The translations under genes and the position numbers were made by a program. 37,824 bases of DNA from assembly GCF_946480385.1 (NCBI RefSeq), contig NZ_CAMLJP010000057.1, forward strand, positions 1-37,824. The letters are read 5' to 3'. This document shows, in pieces, positions 1-7,934 of this stretch. The stretch is from an uncultured Azospirillum sp. (lineage in GTDB: Bacteria; Pseudomonadota; Alphaproteobacteria; Azospirillales; Azospirillaceae). Numbering within the stretch: the first letter of the stretch is position 1; each line of letters starts with the position of its first letter. The notes beneath the pieces are model-generated. The model was given only the letters and a program-made list of their open reading frames with translations. It made no database searches and had not been told where the DNA came from.

Positions 1-26
1 TCCGAAGCTTGAATCACATCACGCTT

Positions 27-341
27 TCAGCGCCAACACTTTTCAAACGGCCTCTGAGCGGTCTCCCTGCTTTGCGCTAGCTCGCTTTGAGTTGCAGATA
101 ACGTTTCATTCGATATCCTCAACTCTTCTGCCTGCATTGCAGTCGTATAAAGGACTGCAATGAAAGTTAGGAAATTCAACAGTGGAGCCGTGATTCCTCC
201 CAGGAAATCGCCGGCCTCGTTCATCGTCTTGGCATCATTGCCCCACCCCCATCCCACCCGGTACAAGGTGTAGGCATTTAAGGCGAGGCAGACCACGGCA
301 CCCGCAGCACCGAGCAAAAACAGAATGGCTTTCGGCTTCAA
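27..341 (-). CDS. Short membrane protein resembling the N-terminus of putative abortive-infection (putAbiC-type) proteins; possibly truncated
   Basis: The product has 104 residues. It has an N-terminal hydrophobic helix (about residues 5-25), a second one (about 50-68, around LLNFLTFIAVLYTT) and a short coiled-coil start (EELRISNETLSATQSELAQS). The layout, with GDFLGGITAPLLNFLTFIAVL before a heptad-rich segment, resembles the front of putative phage abortive-infection proteins, which are normally two to three times longer. The start is TTG: an AGGGGG ribosome site lies 5 bases upstream, and an in-frame stop sits just before it. Neither other frame continues the protein past the TGA at 27-29, so it is either a short protein or a decayed remnant. 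GC content and codon use are clearly lower than in the rest of the window, suggesting transfer. Family assignment is tentative. Confidence 0.5.
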   Translation of the reverse strand: MKPKAILFLLGAAGAVVCLALNAYTLYRVGWGWGNDAKTMNEAGDFLGGITAPLLNFLTFIAVLYTTAMQAEELRISNETLSATQSELAQSRETAQRPFEKCWR

Positions 342-655
342 AGATGCCCCCTAATACGCTCTTAAACGAGTGATCGGGCCGCATCTTATACAACCTGCAT
401 GAGATTTGCAGTTGGTTCGTTACGGTGGCAGGCCTGCCAGCTAAAGGGCAAGGTCAAGAATTATGGGCAAAGCACGTCTGTCTTATTCGACCCATTTACC
501 CTCGGCTATCACGGTTGCTAGAAAAGTGTAGGAAGAGGTTCCACGACACAGGGAGGCCAAGGGGCGTTGCGCCTAGCTAATTTGCGCAAAGCCCTATATA
601 TCGGAAAAAAATCTTATATAATTCCGCGAATGCCACCTTTCCGCGGAGCCACGCC
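342..655. other. Non-coding, AT-richer intergenic stretch with palindromes
   Basis: I see no gene here. It holds a perfect 14-base palindrome TGGCAGGCCTGCCA (426-439), a perfect 10-base palindrome TTTGCGCAAA (581-590) and an AT-rich patch (594-622) ending in TATAAT at 617-622. That hexamer is a reasonable -10 element for the gene starting at 656, but no convincing -35 lies 16-18 bases upstream of it. Base composition matches the low-GC gene to the left, so the stretch may belong to the same acquired segment. Confidence 0.5.
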
Positions 656-1357
656 ATGCCCCTCGACAGCCGCAGCTTCACCAACGATCAGTTCCCCCGC
701 TGGGCCGAAGAGCCGCCGACCCCGTCCGACGGCTCTCTGGTCCCCGGATCGCAGTTCCACGAGGAACAATGGATCATGGCCGCCGGCATGCTGGCGCGCG
801 GCAACAGTTTCCTTCAGGTCTCCCGCGCCATGGGCTGCAGCCGCACCACGCTCTGGCGGGCCTATTACGGTTCCAAGGATTTTCGTCACAGGGTCTGGTG
901 GGAACGACAGGCGCTGAACCGCGAGGCCGAACTGCGCCTGTCGTCGCTGCGCATCCTGGTGGCCGAGCAGATCGAGCGGCTGGTCACCTCCGGCGATCCC
1001 ACCACCGTCCGTTGGCTGGCCGAACGGCTCCGCCTAATCCCCGGTCTCGGGAGCGCCCGCAACGCCTCGCGGGATATCCCGGAGGTCAGGCCGGATGAAG
1101 GGGCGCGGGCGACCCGCCCCGAAGACCCGCCCGCCGTCACCGTCCCCGAACTGGATGACGACGACATCCCCGGCGCGCTGCGCGAACGCCGGCCGCCCAG
1201 TCCGGCCATGGTCGCCGCCGTCCTGGCCCAGCCGGAGGCGGCGGGGCCGAAGGGCGTCTTCCCCTGGACCCTCAACCAGTATGAAGAGTATCCCAATCTC
1301 AACCCCGGCCCGGTGAGCCGCCGGGCCGCCGGTGCCTTCTCCTGGCGCCCGTCATAA
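656..1357 (+). CDS. Helix-turn-helix protein of unknown role, terminase-small-subunit-like fold possible
   Basis: The product has 233 residues. ATG at 656 has GGAG at 645-648, 7 bases upstream. Residues about 38-75 form a probable helix-turn-helix (GNSFLQVSRAMGCSRTTLWR), preceded by a region that reads like 'W-x-x-A-A-x-M-L-A-R-G', as in small terminase subunits and Hin/resolvase-type HTH segments. Residues about 85-125 are helical, and the C-terminal 100 residues are proline- and acid-rich, ending in a short aromatic block. No catalytic motif is visible. It stands alone, convergent with the lactate dehydrogenase gene. Its GC-rich codon use matches the chromosome, unlike the gene to its left. 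A DNA-binding role is inferred from the HTH only; it could be a regulator or a phage-derived packaging protein. Confidence 0.75.
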   Translation: MPLDSRSFTNDQFPRWAEEPPTPSDGSLVPGSQFHEEQWIMAAGMLARGNSFLQVSRAMGCSRTTLWRAYYGSKDFRHRVWWERQALNREAELRLSSLRILVAEQIERLVTSGDPTTVRWLAERLRLIPGLGSARNASRDIPEVRPDEGARATRPEDPPAVTVPELDDDDIPGALRERRPPSPAMVAAVLAQPEAAGPKGVFPWTLNQYEEYPNLNPGPVSRRAAGAFSWRPS

Positions 1358-1371
1358 CCCCGGCAGGTTGA

Positions 1372-1402
1372 AACAGCATCGGAAGCACCGTTCCACGCTG
1401 TT
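1372..1402. terminator. Candidate bidirectional hairpin between convergent genes
   Basis: Inverted arms AACAGC (1372-1377) and GCTGTT (1397-1402) enclose a second pair, GGAA (1381-1384) and TTCC (1391-1394), with a small internal loop. It lies between the stop codons of the HTH gene and the convergent dehydrogenase gene. There is no U-tract on either side, so it may only stabilise 3' ends. Confidence 0.35.
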
Positions 1403-1437
1403 CCATCCCGCCGACGATCACGGAGACAATGCCCCGC

Positions 1438-2652
1438 TCAAACCCCGAAATTCGGCTTGCCGGCCAGGATGTTGGAGGTCACGTCCTTGATGTCGCGCAG
1501 CCCGCACATGGCCATGGTCACGTCCATCTCTTTGCGGATGATCTCCAGGCACTGAGCCACGCCGGCCTCGCCGCCGGCGCCCAGCCCATAGAGGAAGGCG
1601 CGGCCGATGAAGGTGCCCTTGGCGCCCAGCGCCAGAGCCTTGACCACGTCCTGGCCGGAGCGGATGCCGCCGTCCATCAGCACCTCGATGCGGTCGCCCA
1701 CCGCCTCGACGATGGCCGGCAGCGCCGCGATGGAGGAAATCGCGCCGTCCAGCTGCCGCCCGCCATGGTTGGAGACGATCAGCGCGTCGGCACCGGTCTC
1801 CGCCGCCATCACCGCGTCCTCCGGATCGAGGATGCCCTTCAGGATCAGCTTGCCGCCCCAGCGGTCGCGGATGCGGCGCACGTCGTCCCAGTTCAGCGTC
1901 GGGTCGAACTGCTCCGCCGTCCAGGAGGACAGCGACGACAGGTTGCTCACTCCCGTCGCATGGCCGACGATGTTGCGGAAGGTGCGGCGATGGGTTCGCA
2001 GCATGTTGATCGACCAGCGCGGCTTGGTCGCCATGTCCAGGATGTTGCCGATGGTCAGCTTCGGCGGGGTGGACAGCCCGTTCTTAATGTCCTTGTGCCG
2101 CTGGCCGAGGATCTGCAGGTCCAGCGTCAGCACCAGCGCCGAGCAGCCCGCCGCCTTGGCCCGGTCGATCAGCTTGTCGATGAAGGCGCGGTCGCGCATG
2201 ACGTAAAGCTGAAACCAGAAAGGCTTGTCGGTGTTCTCCGCCACGTCCTCGATGGAACAGATGCTCATCGTCGACAGGGTGAAGGGCACGCCGGCCTTGG
2301 CCGCGGCGCGGGCGGCCAGGATCTCGCCGTCGGCATGCTGCATGCCGGTCAGGCCGGTCGGGGCCAGCGCCACCGGCATCGCCACCGGCTGGCCGACCAT
2401 CGTGCTGGCCAGCGTCCGGTTGGTCATGTCCACCGCCACGCGCTGGCGCAGTTTGATCCGGCCGAAGTCGGACTCGTTGGCGCGGTAGGTCGATTCGGTG
2501 TAGGAGCCGGAATCCGCGTAATCGTAGAACATCCGCGGCACGCGCCATTCCGCCAGCTGCCGCAGATCCTCGATGCAGGTGACGGGCCGGTCGGTGAACA
2601 GGTTCGCCCAGCGCGACGGCGGCCGCGACGAAGGCATGCGAACGGAGGTCAT
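1438..2652 (-). CDS. lldD: FMN-dependent alpha-hydroxyacid dehydrogenase, probably L-lactate dehydrogenase
   Basis: The product has 404 residues from the ATG at 2652. A TTG 24 codons further upstream is open but adds an atypical leader. The protein belongs to the FMN-dependent alpha-hydroxyacid dehydrogenase family, which oxidises L-lactate, glycolate or mandelate to the 2-oxo acid. The active-site block SNHGGRQLDGA (about residue 289 on) carries the catalytic histidine and the substrate-binding arginine. The FMN phosphate-binding region reads LMDGGIRSGQDVVKALALGA, followed by GRAFLYGLGAGGE. The N-terminal MFYDYADSGSYTE and APTGLTGM blocks are also typical. Length fits bacterial LldD (380-400). 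Such enzymes are usually membrane-associated and feed electrons to the quinone pool. No lactate permease or regulator is adjacent, so the substrate is uncertain. Confidence 0.88.
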   Translation of the reverse strand: MTSVRMPSSRPPSRWANLFTDRPVTCIEDLRQLAEWRVPRMFYDYADSGSYTESTYRANESDFGRIKLRQRVAVDMTNRTLASTMVGQPVAMPVALAPTGLTGMQHADGEILAARAAAKAGVPFTLSTMSICSIEDVAENTDKPFWFQLYVMRDRAFIDKLIDRAKAAGCSALVLTLDLQILGQRHKDIKNGLSTPPKLTIGNILDMATKPRWSINMLRTHRRTFRNIVGHATGVSNLSSLSSWTAEQFDPTLNWDDVRRIRDRWGGKLILKGILDPEDAVMAAETGADALIVSNHGGRQLDGAISSIAALPAIVEAVGDRIEVLMDGGIRSGQDVVKALALGAKGTFIGRAFLYGLGAGGEAGVAQCLEIIRKEMDVTMAMCGLRDIKDVTSNILAGKPNFGV

Positions 2653-2772
2653 GGGGCGTGTCTCGAACGGTTGCGCGTGAAACGGAAGGGTGTGGATTTG
2701 GCCACTCCCTCCGCGCACCGTCAAGCCATGGCTGCGGCAACGCTGCCCCTTGCCCGGTTCACGCGTTCCGGT

Positions 2773-2967
2773 TCAGCGCGCCGGCTTGGATTTCCGCTTC
2801 GGCTTGGCGTGCCCGGACTTCGGCGGCGTCATCATGGCTTTGATCATCGCCGATTGGGCCGTCGCCTGGTTGCGTCTGGCCGCCGACATCGCGGCGGAGG
2901 TCCACATGCCGCTGGCGCGGTTGGCCCAGGAGAGCCACGCGCTCATGAAGGGGTTCTTGGTCATCAT
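2773..2967 (-). CDS. Small basic protein with N-terminal NPFM-x-x-WL motif
   Basis: The product has 64 residues. There are two adjacent ATG codons at 2967 and 2964; GGAG at 2975-2978 lies 7 bases from the first. The N-terminus reads MTKNPFMSAWLSWAN, resembling small phasin-like or hypothetical alphaproteobacterial proteins that begin with a TxNPFMxxWLxxAN motif. The middle is amphipathic and alanine/methionine-rich. The tail is lysine-rich (GHAKPKRKSKPAR), which could contact nucleic acid or acidic lipid. It is transcribed divergently from the NIT-ANTAR regulator and lies 120 bases upstream of, and co-directional with, the dehydrogenase gene. Function is unknown. I consider it real because of the motif, the good ribosome site and the lack of any better gene on either strand here. 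Confidence 0.65.
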   Translation of the reverse strand: MMTKNPFMSAWLSWANRASGMWTSAAMSAARRNQATAQSAMIKAMMTPPKSGHAKPKRKSKPAR

Positions 2968-3127
2968 CGGGCGACTCCGGTACGGGGGACCTCCCAGACA
3001 AACAGCGGCGGCTCACCGATGTTGCACTGCACATCCTTGCGCCACCAATCCGCCCAAATTTCCGGCAAAGCCGCCGGAATCTTGGGCAGGAACCGCATGT
3101 CCGGTCAGTGCGAGGGCGTGTTCGGCG

Positions 3128-3143
3128 CTGGCATATCCATTGC
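3128..3143 (+). promoter_or_regulatory. Candidate sigma-54 (RpoN) promoter for the NIT-ANTAR regulator
   Basis: The sequence CTGGCATATCCATTGC has GG and GC separated by exactly 10 bases. It matches the sigma-54 consensus (YTGGCACG-N4-TTGC) at all but two positions. Transcription would start near 3155, about 33 bases before the ATG at 3188. A TTGCACTGCA stretch about 105 bases further upstream faintly resembles half of an NtrC site. RpoN control would fit a nitrate-assimilation regulator. Confidence 0.5.
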
Positions 3144-3187
3144 GTACAGAGCCGTGGGGCAAGGCGATGCCGGGGGGAACGGGCCGC

Positions 3188-4531
3188 ATGGAAATAGAGC
3201 AGCAGACCGGGAAATGTGGGGCGAAGAGCGGGGCGGGCGCCGCCGCGGCGCGGTTCCTCCGCACCGCCAAGCTGTGCCGCATCCGCGACGTCGAACAGCT
3301 TCTGGCGGTCAGCGCCCTGGTCCGCGATCTCAGCGCCCTGATCCACGCCCTGCAGAAGGAACGCGGCGCGTCCTCCATCTATCTGGGGTCCAGCGGCAGC
3401 CGCTTCGCCGACGACCGCGCCCGCTGGCAGGCCGACGCCAAGGCGCTGGAGGCGGTGCTGCGGGACCGGCTGGATCTGGTGGACGAACAGCTCGACCGCC
3501 TCAGTTCCGGCGCGCAGTTCTACAGCCGCGTCGCCATCGCGCTGCATGCGCTGGACGGGTTGCCGGCCCTGCGTGGTCAGGTGTCGTCCCTGGCGCTGGT
3601 GCCGCAGGATTCGGTGAAGGCCTTCACCGACATCATCGGCCATCTGCTGTCCGTGGTGTTCGAGGCGGCCGACATCGCCGCCGACCCGGCGATCTCCCGT
3701 GCCCTGGTCGCCCTGTTCAACATGGTCCAGGGCAAGGAATTCGCCGGGCAGGAGCGGGCGACCGCCAGCGCCGGCTTCTCGCGCGGGCGCTTCGACGGGG
3801 CGGAGCATGCCCGCCTCATCCATCTGATCGACGCCCAGAACCGTGCCTTCCGCATCTTCGCGGAGTTCGCCGATCCCGGCCACGCCGCCGCCTTCCGCAC
3901 CGCCCTGGCCGACCCGGCGGTGGCGGAGGTGGAGCGGATGCGCGCGGTGGCGCTCTCCGACGATGCCCGCCACGGCGAGCTGTCAGGCATCACGCCGGAG
4001 GCCTGGTTCGAACGCTCCACCCGCCGCATGGATCTGCTGAAGACGGTGGAGGACCGGCTGACCGAGGATCTCCGCCACCTGTGCGAGGCGAAGCTGGCCC
4101 AGGCCCGCGCCGATCTGGAACAGGCGGACGGCCGCGCCCCCGACGCGGTGGTGCCGGTCGCCATGGTGCTTGTCGATGCCGATCCTGGTCTTTCCGGCCA
4201 GGACGCCACCGGCCTCTATGCCCCCGACGGGCTGCGGCCGAAGCTGATGCGCTCCGTCCTCGACGTCGTCCAGGCCCAGTCGCAACGCCTGCGCGACGTC
4301 AGCCTGGAACTGGAGACCGCCAAGGCGGCGCTCAACGAGCGCAAGGTGATCGACCGCGCCAAGGGCCTGCTGATGTCCACCCGCAACCTGTCGGAGGAGG
4401 AGGCCTACAAGCTGATCCGCAAGACGGCGATGAACCAGAACAAGCGCATCATCGAGGTGGCGGAGGCCATCCTCAGCATGTCCGACATCCTCCGGGGCGT
4501 CACGGCGGCAGGAGGAACCGCAGGGGGGTGA
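3188..4531 (+). CDS. NIT-domain/ANTAR antitermination regulator (nitrate/nitrite sensing, NasR-like)
   Basis: The product has 447 residues from the ATG at 3188; an in-frame ATG at 3167 is the alternative. Residues about 35-310 form an all-helical NIT sensor: LIHALQKERGASSIYL is the hallmark first helix, and nitrate/nitrite-binding NIT domains begin this way. The C-terminal 80 residues are an ANTAR RNA-binding domain: ERKVIDRAKGLLM, then EEEAYKLIRKTAMNQNKRI and VAEAIL. By analogy with Klebsiella NasR, it would bind a two-hairpin leader RNA and prevent termination when nitrate or nitrite is present. No assimilatory nitrate reductase genes lie nearby, so its targets are elsewhere. The candidate sigma-54 promoter upstream supports a nitrogen role. 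It converges on the DUF2336 gene with a 6-base gap. Confidence 0.88.
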   Translation: MEIEQQTGKCGAKSGAGAAAARFLRTAKLCRIRDVEQLLAVSALVRDLSALIHALQKERGASSIYLGSSGSRFADDRARWQADAKALEAVLRDRLDLVDEQLDRLSSGAQFYSRVAIALHALDGLPALRGQVSSLALVPQDSVKAFTDIIGHLLSVVFEAADIAADPAISRALVALFNMVQGKEFAGQERATASAGFSRGRFDGAEHARLIHLIDAQNRAFRIFAEFADPGHAAAFRTALADPAVAEVERMRAVALSDDARHGELSGITPEAWFERSTRRMDLLKTVEDRLTEDLRHLCEAKLAQARADLEQADGRAPDAVVPVAMVLVDADPGLSGQDATGLYAPDGLRPKLMRSVLDVVQAQSQRLRDVSLELETAKAALNERKVIDRAKGLLMSTRNLSEEEAYKLIRKTAMNQNKRIIEVAEAILSMSDILRGVTAAGGTAGG

Positions 4532-4537
4532 ACCCGA

Positions 4538-5764
4538 TTACTGCACCGTCCGTACCGGCGAGAAGGGCAGCCCCGCCTGATCCAGCGCCCGGTCGATCAC
4601 CTCTTCGGACTTCTGGTCGAACAGCTGCAGCAGCAGGTCGTCGACCATCCAGTCGTTGGTGGGCGTGCAGGCGGTGAACAGCTCGCTGATGACCTCCGAC
4701 TGGAAGTCCTCGCGCCGGTCGTCGCCGCCGTCATACTCCATCCGCTTGGCAACGCCGACCGCGACCTGGAACGGGTGGGTCAGGCCGGGGGCGACGGTCG
4801 CCTTCTTCATCAGCGCCGCCATGCCCAGCTCGCCGTCGTCCCAGGCCAGCCGGCGGGCATTCTCCTGCGGGATGCCGGCGCGCAGCGCCATGCCGGCGAC
4901 GAACAGTTCGAGGTCGCCGGCGCACAGCGCTCTGAAAAGCAGGACCGGTGTCAGCCGGCGATTCGTGTGCAGCCACTGGATCACTGCGTCGATGTCCTCG
5001 GCCCCGCGCAGCACCGGGCGCAGCATGCGCATGGTCGCCGCCTCCCGCCCGCGCTCCACCAGCCGTTCGACCAGCTCGCGCGACAGGCCATGCGCCTGCA
5101 TCAGCGTGGTGCGCATGCTGTCGGAGACGAAGGCGACCACCCGCTCCACCATCGCCAGCGACAGTCCGGGGCGGGTCGCCGCCGCCTCGCTGACCATGCG
5201 GACGCGGCCGAAGCGGTCGAGCGCGCGGCTCATCGCGCTGTCCGGCACCTCGGCGCCGTCGTTGCGCAGCAGCGCGGTCACCGCGATCACGTTGCCGCGC
5301 TCGGCGATCGCGCCGGAGACGCGAGCCGACACCTTGGACCGGCTGGCGACCGCCACATGCTTGCCGGCATCGGGATCGGACAGCACGTCCAGCAGCAGGT
5401 CGTCGGTCAGCCCGGCGGCATCGCGCAGGATGGGGAAGGCCACCCGCCCGACGTCGCGCACCAGGCGCTCCGCCAAGTCTTCGGTCAGCAGCGGGCTGTT
5501 GCGCAGCTGCCAGGCCACCGCCTCGCGCACCGCCACCTGGGCGTCGCCGGCAAAGCAATGCACCACCTCGATCGCCAGCGACCGTTCGGCCGGGCTGAGC
5601 GCGCCCGACTCCAGGTCGTGGAACAGCTTGTTCATCGTCTCGATCCGCGTTTCCGCGTTCGGCGCGACGAGCAGCCGCTCCACGTCCTTGGACGACAGGC
5701 CATTGGGGTGGGGGGCGTCGGGGTGGGCGGCGGCGTGTGGCATCATGGCACCCGGCTGCGGCAT
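4538..5764 (-). CDS. DUF2336 domain protein
   Basis: The product has 408 residues. ATG at 5764 is preceded by GAAGG at 8 bases; a later ATG (MMPHAAAH) lacks a ribosome site. From about residue 22 it is an all-helical, HEAT-like repeat protein with the DUF2336 pattern: SSKDVERLLVAPNAETRIETMNKLFHD-like N-terminus, PILRDAAGLTDDLLL, and a C-terminal helical domain ending LPFSPVRTVQ. DUF2336 proteins are widespread in alphaproteobacteria and mostly uncharacterised; they have no enzymatic motif and may be scaffolds. It follows the MarR gene on the same strand after 16 bases, so the two are probably co-transcribed. Function unknown. Confidence 0.85.
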   Translation of the reverse strand: MPQPGAMMPHAAAHPDAPHPNGLSSKDVERLLVAPNAETRIETMNKLFHDLESGALSPAERSLAIEVVHCFAGDAQVAVREAVAWQLRNSPLLTEDLAERLVRDVGRVAFPILRDAAGLTDDLLLDVLSDPDAGKHVAVASRSKVSARVSGAIAERGNVIAVTALLRNDGAEVPDSAMSRALDRFGRVRMVSEAAATRPGLSLAMVERVVAFVSDSMRTTLMQAHGLSRELVERLVERGREAATMRMLRPVLRGAEDIDAVIQWLHTNRRLTPVLLFRALCAGDLELFVAGMALRAGIPQENARRLAWDDGELGMAALMKKATVAPGLTHPFQVAVGVAKRMEYDGGDDRREDFQSEVISELFTACTPTNDWMVDDLLLQLFDQKSEEVIDRALDQAGLPFSPVRTVQ

Positions 5765-5780
5765 CGGAGAAAACCTTCGC

Positions 5781-6341
5781 TCAATCGAAGTCGAGGCAGG
5801 AATAACGGACCATGTCGCCCCAAAGCCGGTCGAGCCGGCGGAGCGTACGGTAGCTGGCCTTCAGGTCGCGGACCTCGGTCTCGTTGCGGACCAGCGCCTC
5901 GGCCTGCGCCTGTTCCATCCGCCGCAGCCCCTCCCACAGCTCCCGACCCTTGTCGGTCAGCTGGAGGCGGGCGGTGCGGCGGTCGCGCTGGTTGGCGGCC
6001 CGGTTGATGTATCCGGCATCGACCAGGATCTTCAGGCTGTAGGAGGCGTTGGAGCCCAGGTAGTAGCCGCGCTCCATCAGGTCGCGGACCGACAGCTCGT
6101 CCTCGCCGATCAGCATGATCATCAGCGCCTGCACCGGCCCGATGTCCTCGATGCCCTGCTTGGACAGCCCGACACGGACGACATCGAGATAGCGGCGGTG
6201 CATCCGCTCGATCAGGCGCGCCATGCCGTGGAAGTCGGCGAGGTCGAGAGCCTCGCCGGGCTTGCCGCCGGTGGATTTGTCGTCCGGTCCCGGTTCGGGC
6301 GCGTCGTCGTCGTCCCAGTTCAGGTTGCTCATCGCGTCCAT
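5781..6341 (-). CDS. MarR-family winged-helix regulator, LdtR-like
   Basis: The product has 186 residues. After an acidic, disordered N-terminus (about residues 8-30, WDDDDAPEPGPDD) comes a helical dimerisation region (MARLIERMHRRYLDVVRVGL), then the winged helix: VQALMIMLIGEDELSVRDL, recognition helix in GSNASYSLKILVDAGYI, and wing DRRTARLQLTDKG. The pattern I-x-D-I-x-x-V-Q-A-L...RGYYLGSN resembles LdtR of rhizobia and Liberibacter, which controls L,D-transpeptidase and osmotic tolerance genes; this is from memory of the family. It lies 39 bases downstream of galE and 16 upstream of the DUF2336 gene, probably in one transcript. An envelope-related role is inferred. In-frame ATGs at 6341 and 6332 are both possible starts. 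Confidence 0.85.
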   Translation of the reverse strand: MDAMSNLNWDDDDAPEPGPDDKSTGGKPGEALDLADFHGMARLIERMHRRYLDVVRVGLSKQGIEDIGPVQALMIMLIGEDELSVRDLMERGYYLGSNASYSLKILVDAGYINRAANQRDRRTARLQLTDKGRELWEGLRRMEQAQAEALVRNETEVRDLKASYRTLRRLDRLWGDMVRYSCLDFD

Positions 6342-6380
6342 GATCCCGGCTCTAGCATTGCCGTCGTCCTTCCTGCTGAC

Positions 6381-7394
6381 TCACTCCGCCGCGGCGGCAA
6401 GGCCGCGGAAGCCGTTGGGGTGTGCGCTGCGCCACGCCCAAGCGCTGCCGATGATGCTGTCCAGCTCCGGAAAGCGCGGCTGCCAGCCGAGGTCGCGGCG
6501 GATGCGCTCCGACGAGGCGATCAGCACCGGCAGGTCGCCGGGGCGGCGCGGGCCGAGCTTCACGGGCACTTTGCGGCCGGTGATGCGCTCCACCGACGCG
6601 ATCACCTCGCGCACGCTGTAGCCGGTGCCGTTGCCGAGGTTGTAGCGGACCGACCGCTCGTCCAGCACGTCCAGCACCCGCAGGTGGGCGTCGGCCAGAT
6701 CGCAGACATGGATATAGTCGCGGATACAGGTTCCGTCGCGGGTCTGATAGTCGTCGCCGAAGATTTCGATGTGCGGGCGCTTGCCGGTGGCGGCGTCCAT
6801 CACCAGCGGGATCAGATGCGTCTCCGGGCTGTGATCCTCGCCCAGCTTGCCATTCGGATGGGCACCGGCGGCGTTGAAGTAGCGCAGGCAGGCGGAGCGC
6901 AGACCATGGCAGCGGTCGGCCCAATGCAGGGCGCGCTCGATCATGAACTTCGATTCGCCATAGGGGCTGCCGGGATCGATCGCCTCGTCCTCGTCGATCG
7001 GGATGCGCTTGGGCGAGCCGAACAGGTTGGCGGTGGAGGAGAAGACCAGCTTCATCACCCCCGCCTTCACCGCGGCGCGGATCAGGTTCAGCGAGGTGAC
7101 GGTGTTGCCGTGCAGGTAGGCGTGCGGGTCGCGCATCGATTCGCCGACCACCGACAATGCCGCGAAGTGGAACACCGCATCGAAACGCCATTGCCCGAAC
7201 ACGCGGGCCAGCGCCGCCTCGTCGGCCAGATCGGCCTGGACGAAGGTCGCCTCGGCCGGCACCGCCGCGGCATGGCCCTGGCGCAGATTGTCGAACACCA
7301 CGACCCGGTGGTCGCGGTCGAGAAGCTCCGCCACGCAATGGCTGCCGACATAGCCGGCGCCGCCGGTAACGAGAATGGTTTTCGAGGTCGTCAT
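6381..7394 (-). CDS. galE: UDP-glucose 4-epimerase
   Basis: The product has 337 residues from the ATG at 7394. A longer open frame upstream has non-coding character and was not used. It is an extended short-chain dehydrogenase with the NAD-binding motif GGAGYVGS at residues about 10-17, the active-site serine/threonine in FSSTANLFG, and the YGESK tyrosine-lysine pair. The substrate-binding part includes LRYFNAAGAHPNGKLGE and RDYIHVCDLA, which are diagnostic of GalE. It interconverts UDP-glucose and UDP-galactose (or the N-acetyl forms) in the cytoplasm, supplying precursors for exopolysaccharide or LPS. It is the first gene of a probable minus-strand unit with the MarR and DUF2336 genes, and lies divergent to the type I secretion operon. 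Confidence 0.93.
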   Translation of the reverse strand: MTTSKTILVTGGAGYVGSHCVAELLDRDHRVVVFDNLRQGHAAAVPAEATFVQADLADEAALARVFGQWRFDAVFHFAALSVVGESMRDPHAYLHGNTVTSLNLIRAAVKAGVMKLVFSSTANLFGSPKRIPIDEDEAIDPGSPYGESKFMIERALHWADRCHGLRSACLRYFNAAGAHPNGKLGEDHSPETHLIPLVMDAATGKRPHIEIFGDDYQTRDGTCIRDYIHVCDLADAHLRVLDVLDERSVRYNLGNGTGYSVREVIASVERITGRKVPVKLGPRRPGDLPVLIASSERIRRDLGWQPRFPELDSIIGSAWAWRSAHPNGFRGLAAAAE

Positions 7395-7934
7395 GGAGAA
7401 TGGGTTTCCTTGAACCGGTTTTCGGGCCGCAGCCTGAATCGGGCGGCCGGCATGGTGGAAGGAAAGCGGGGGGCGGTGCAGGGCAGGCTGGATGGGGGGA
7501 TCGCGGCGCCTTGCGAAAAACTCATGCGGCGCAGCATGCACGATGTCGGATGCGTCTGACCAGATGGCTGCAAAAACTTCCACCAACGGCCTAAGACCTT
7601 CGGTAAGGCGCTGTTTTCTTGTTTCTTGTCAGCGGTTTACCTGGGCCTTGGTACCCCTTTTTCGGTTGCTGGAAAGGGGTGCGGGCCGAAACTTGTCACA
7701 CGTCCCTAAAATGTCCTCGGTGTAAAGCTTAAGCGTGCCAAGTCCGCCGACGCCTCCCCCCGCGTCTGGATCTGTTCAACCATAGGCGACTGCCCGTTCC
7801 AGGGTCGGCCGCATCCGGCATTCCCCCCAGCCGGCTTCCTGTCCCGCGTGTCGTCGCCGCCGGCAGCTTTTTCCGTTTGTGCCCTTTTCCAGCGCCGCGC
7901 GAGCCGGCGAGTCCTCCATCAGGAAGGATCGACT
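7395..7934. other. 540-base divergent intergenic region between galE and the secretion operon
   Basis: No protein with credible codon use was found here. The right part (about 7600-7740) is AT-richer and should carry promoters for both directions, but I could not find a -35/-10 pair with proper spacing or a sigma-54 match. AGGAAGGA at 7921-7928 is the ribosome site of the ABC transporter gene. Confidence 0.5.

Noticed and set aside
1429..4677. 1082-codon plus-strand frame across the dehydrogenase and regulator genes
   Set aside because: It runs antisense to lldD and out of frame with the NIT-ANTAR gene; the composition is that of a shadow frame and no start signal was found.
4656..7559. 967-codon plus-strand frame opposite DUF2336, MarR and galE
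   Set aside because: All three minus-strand genes have recognisable family motifs; the opposing frame is low-complexity Ser/Arg text.
7492..7725. Possible 77-residue gene in the galE/secretion gap
   Set aside because: There is no ribosome site, composition is random-like, and the gap is AT-richer as in promoter regions.
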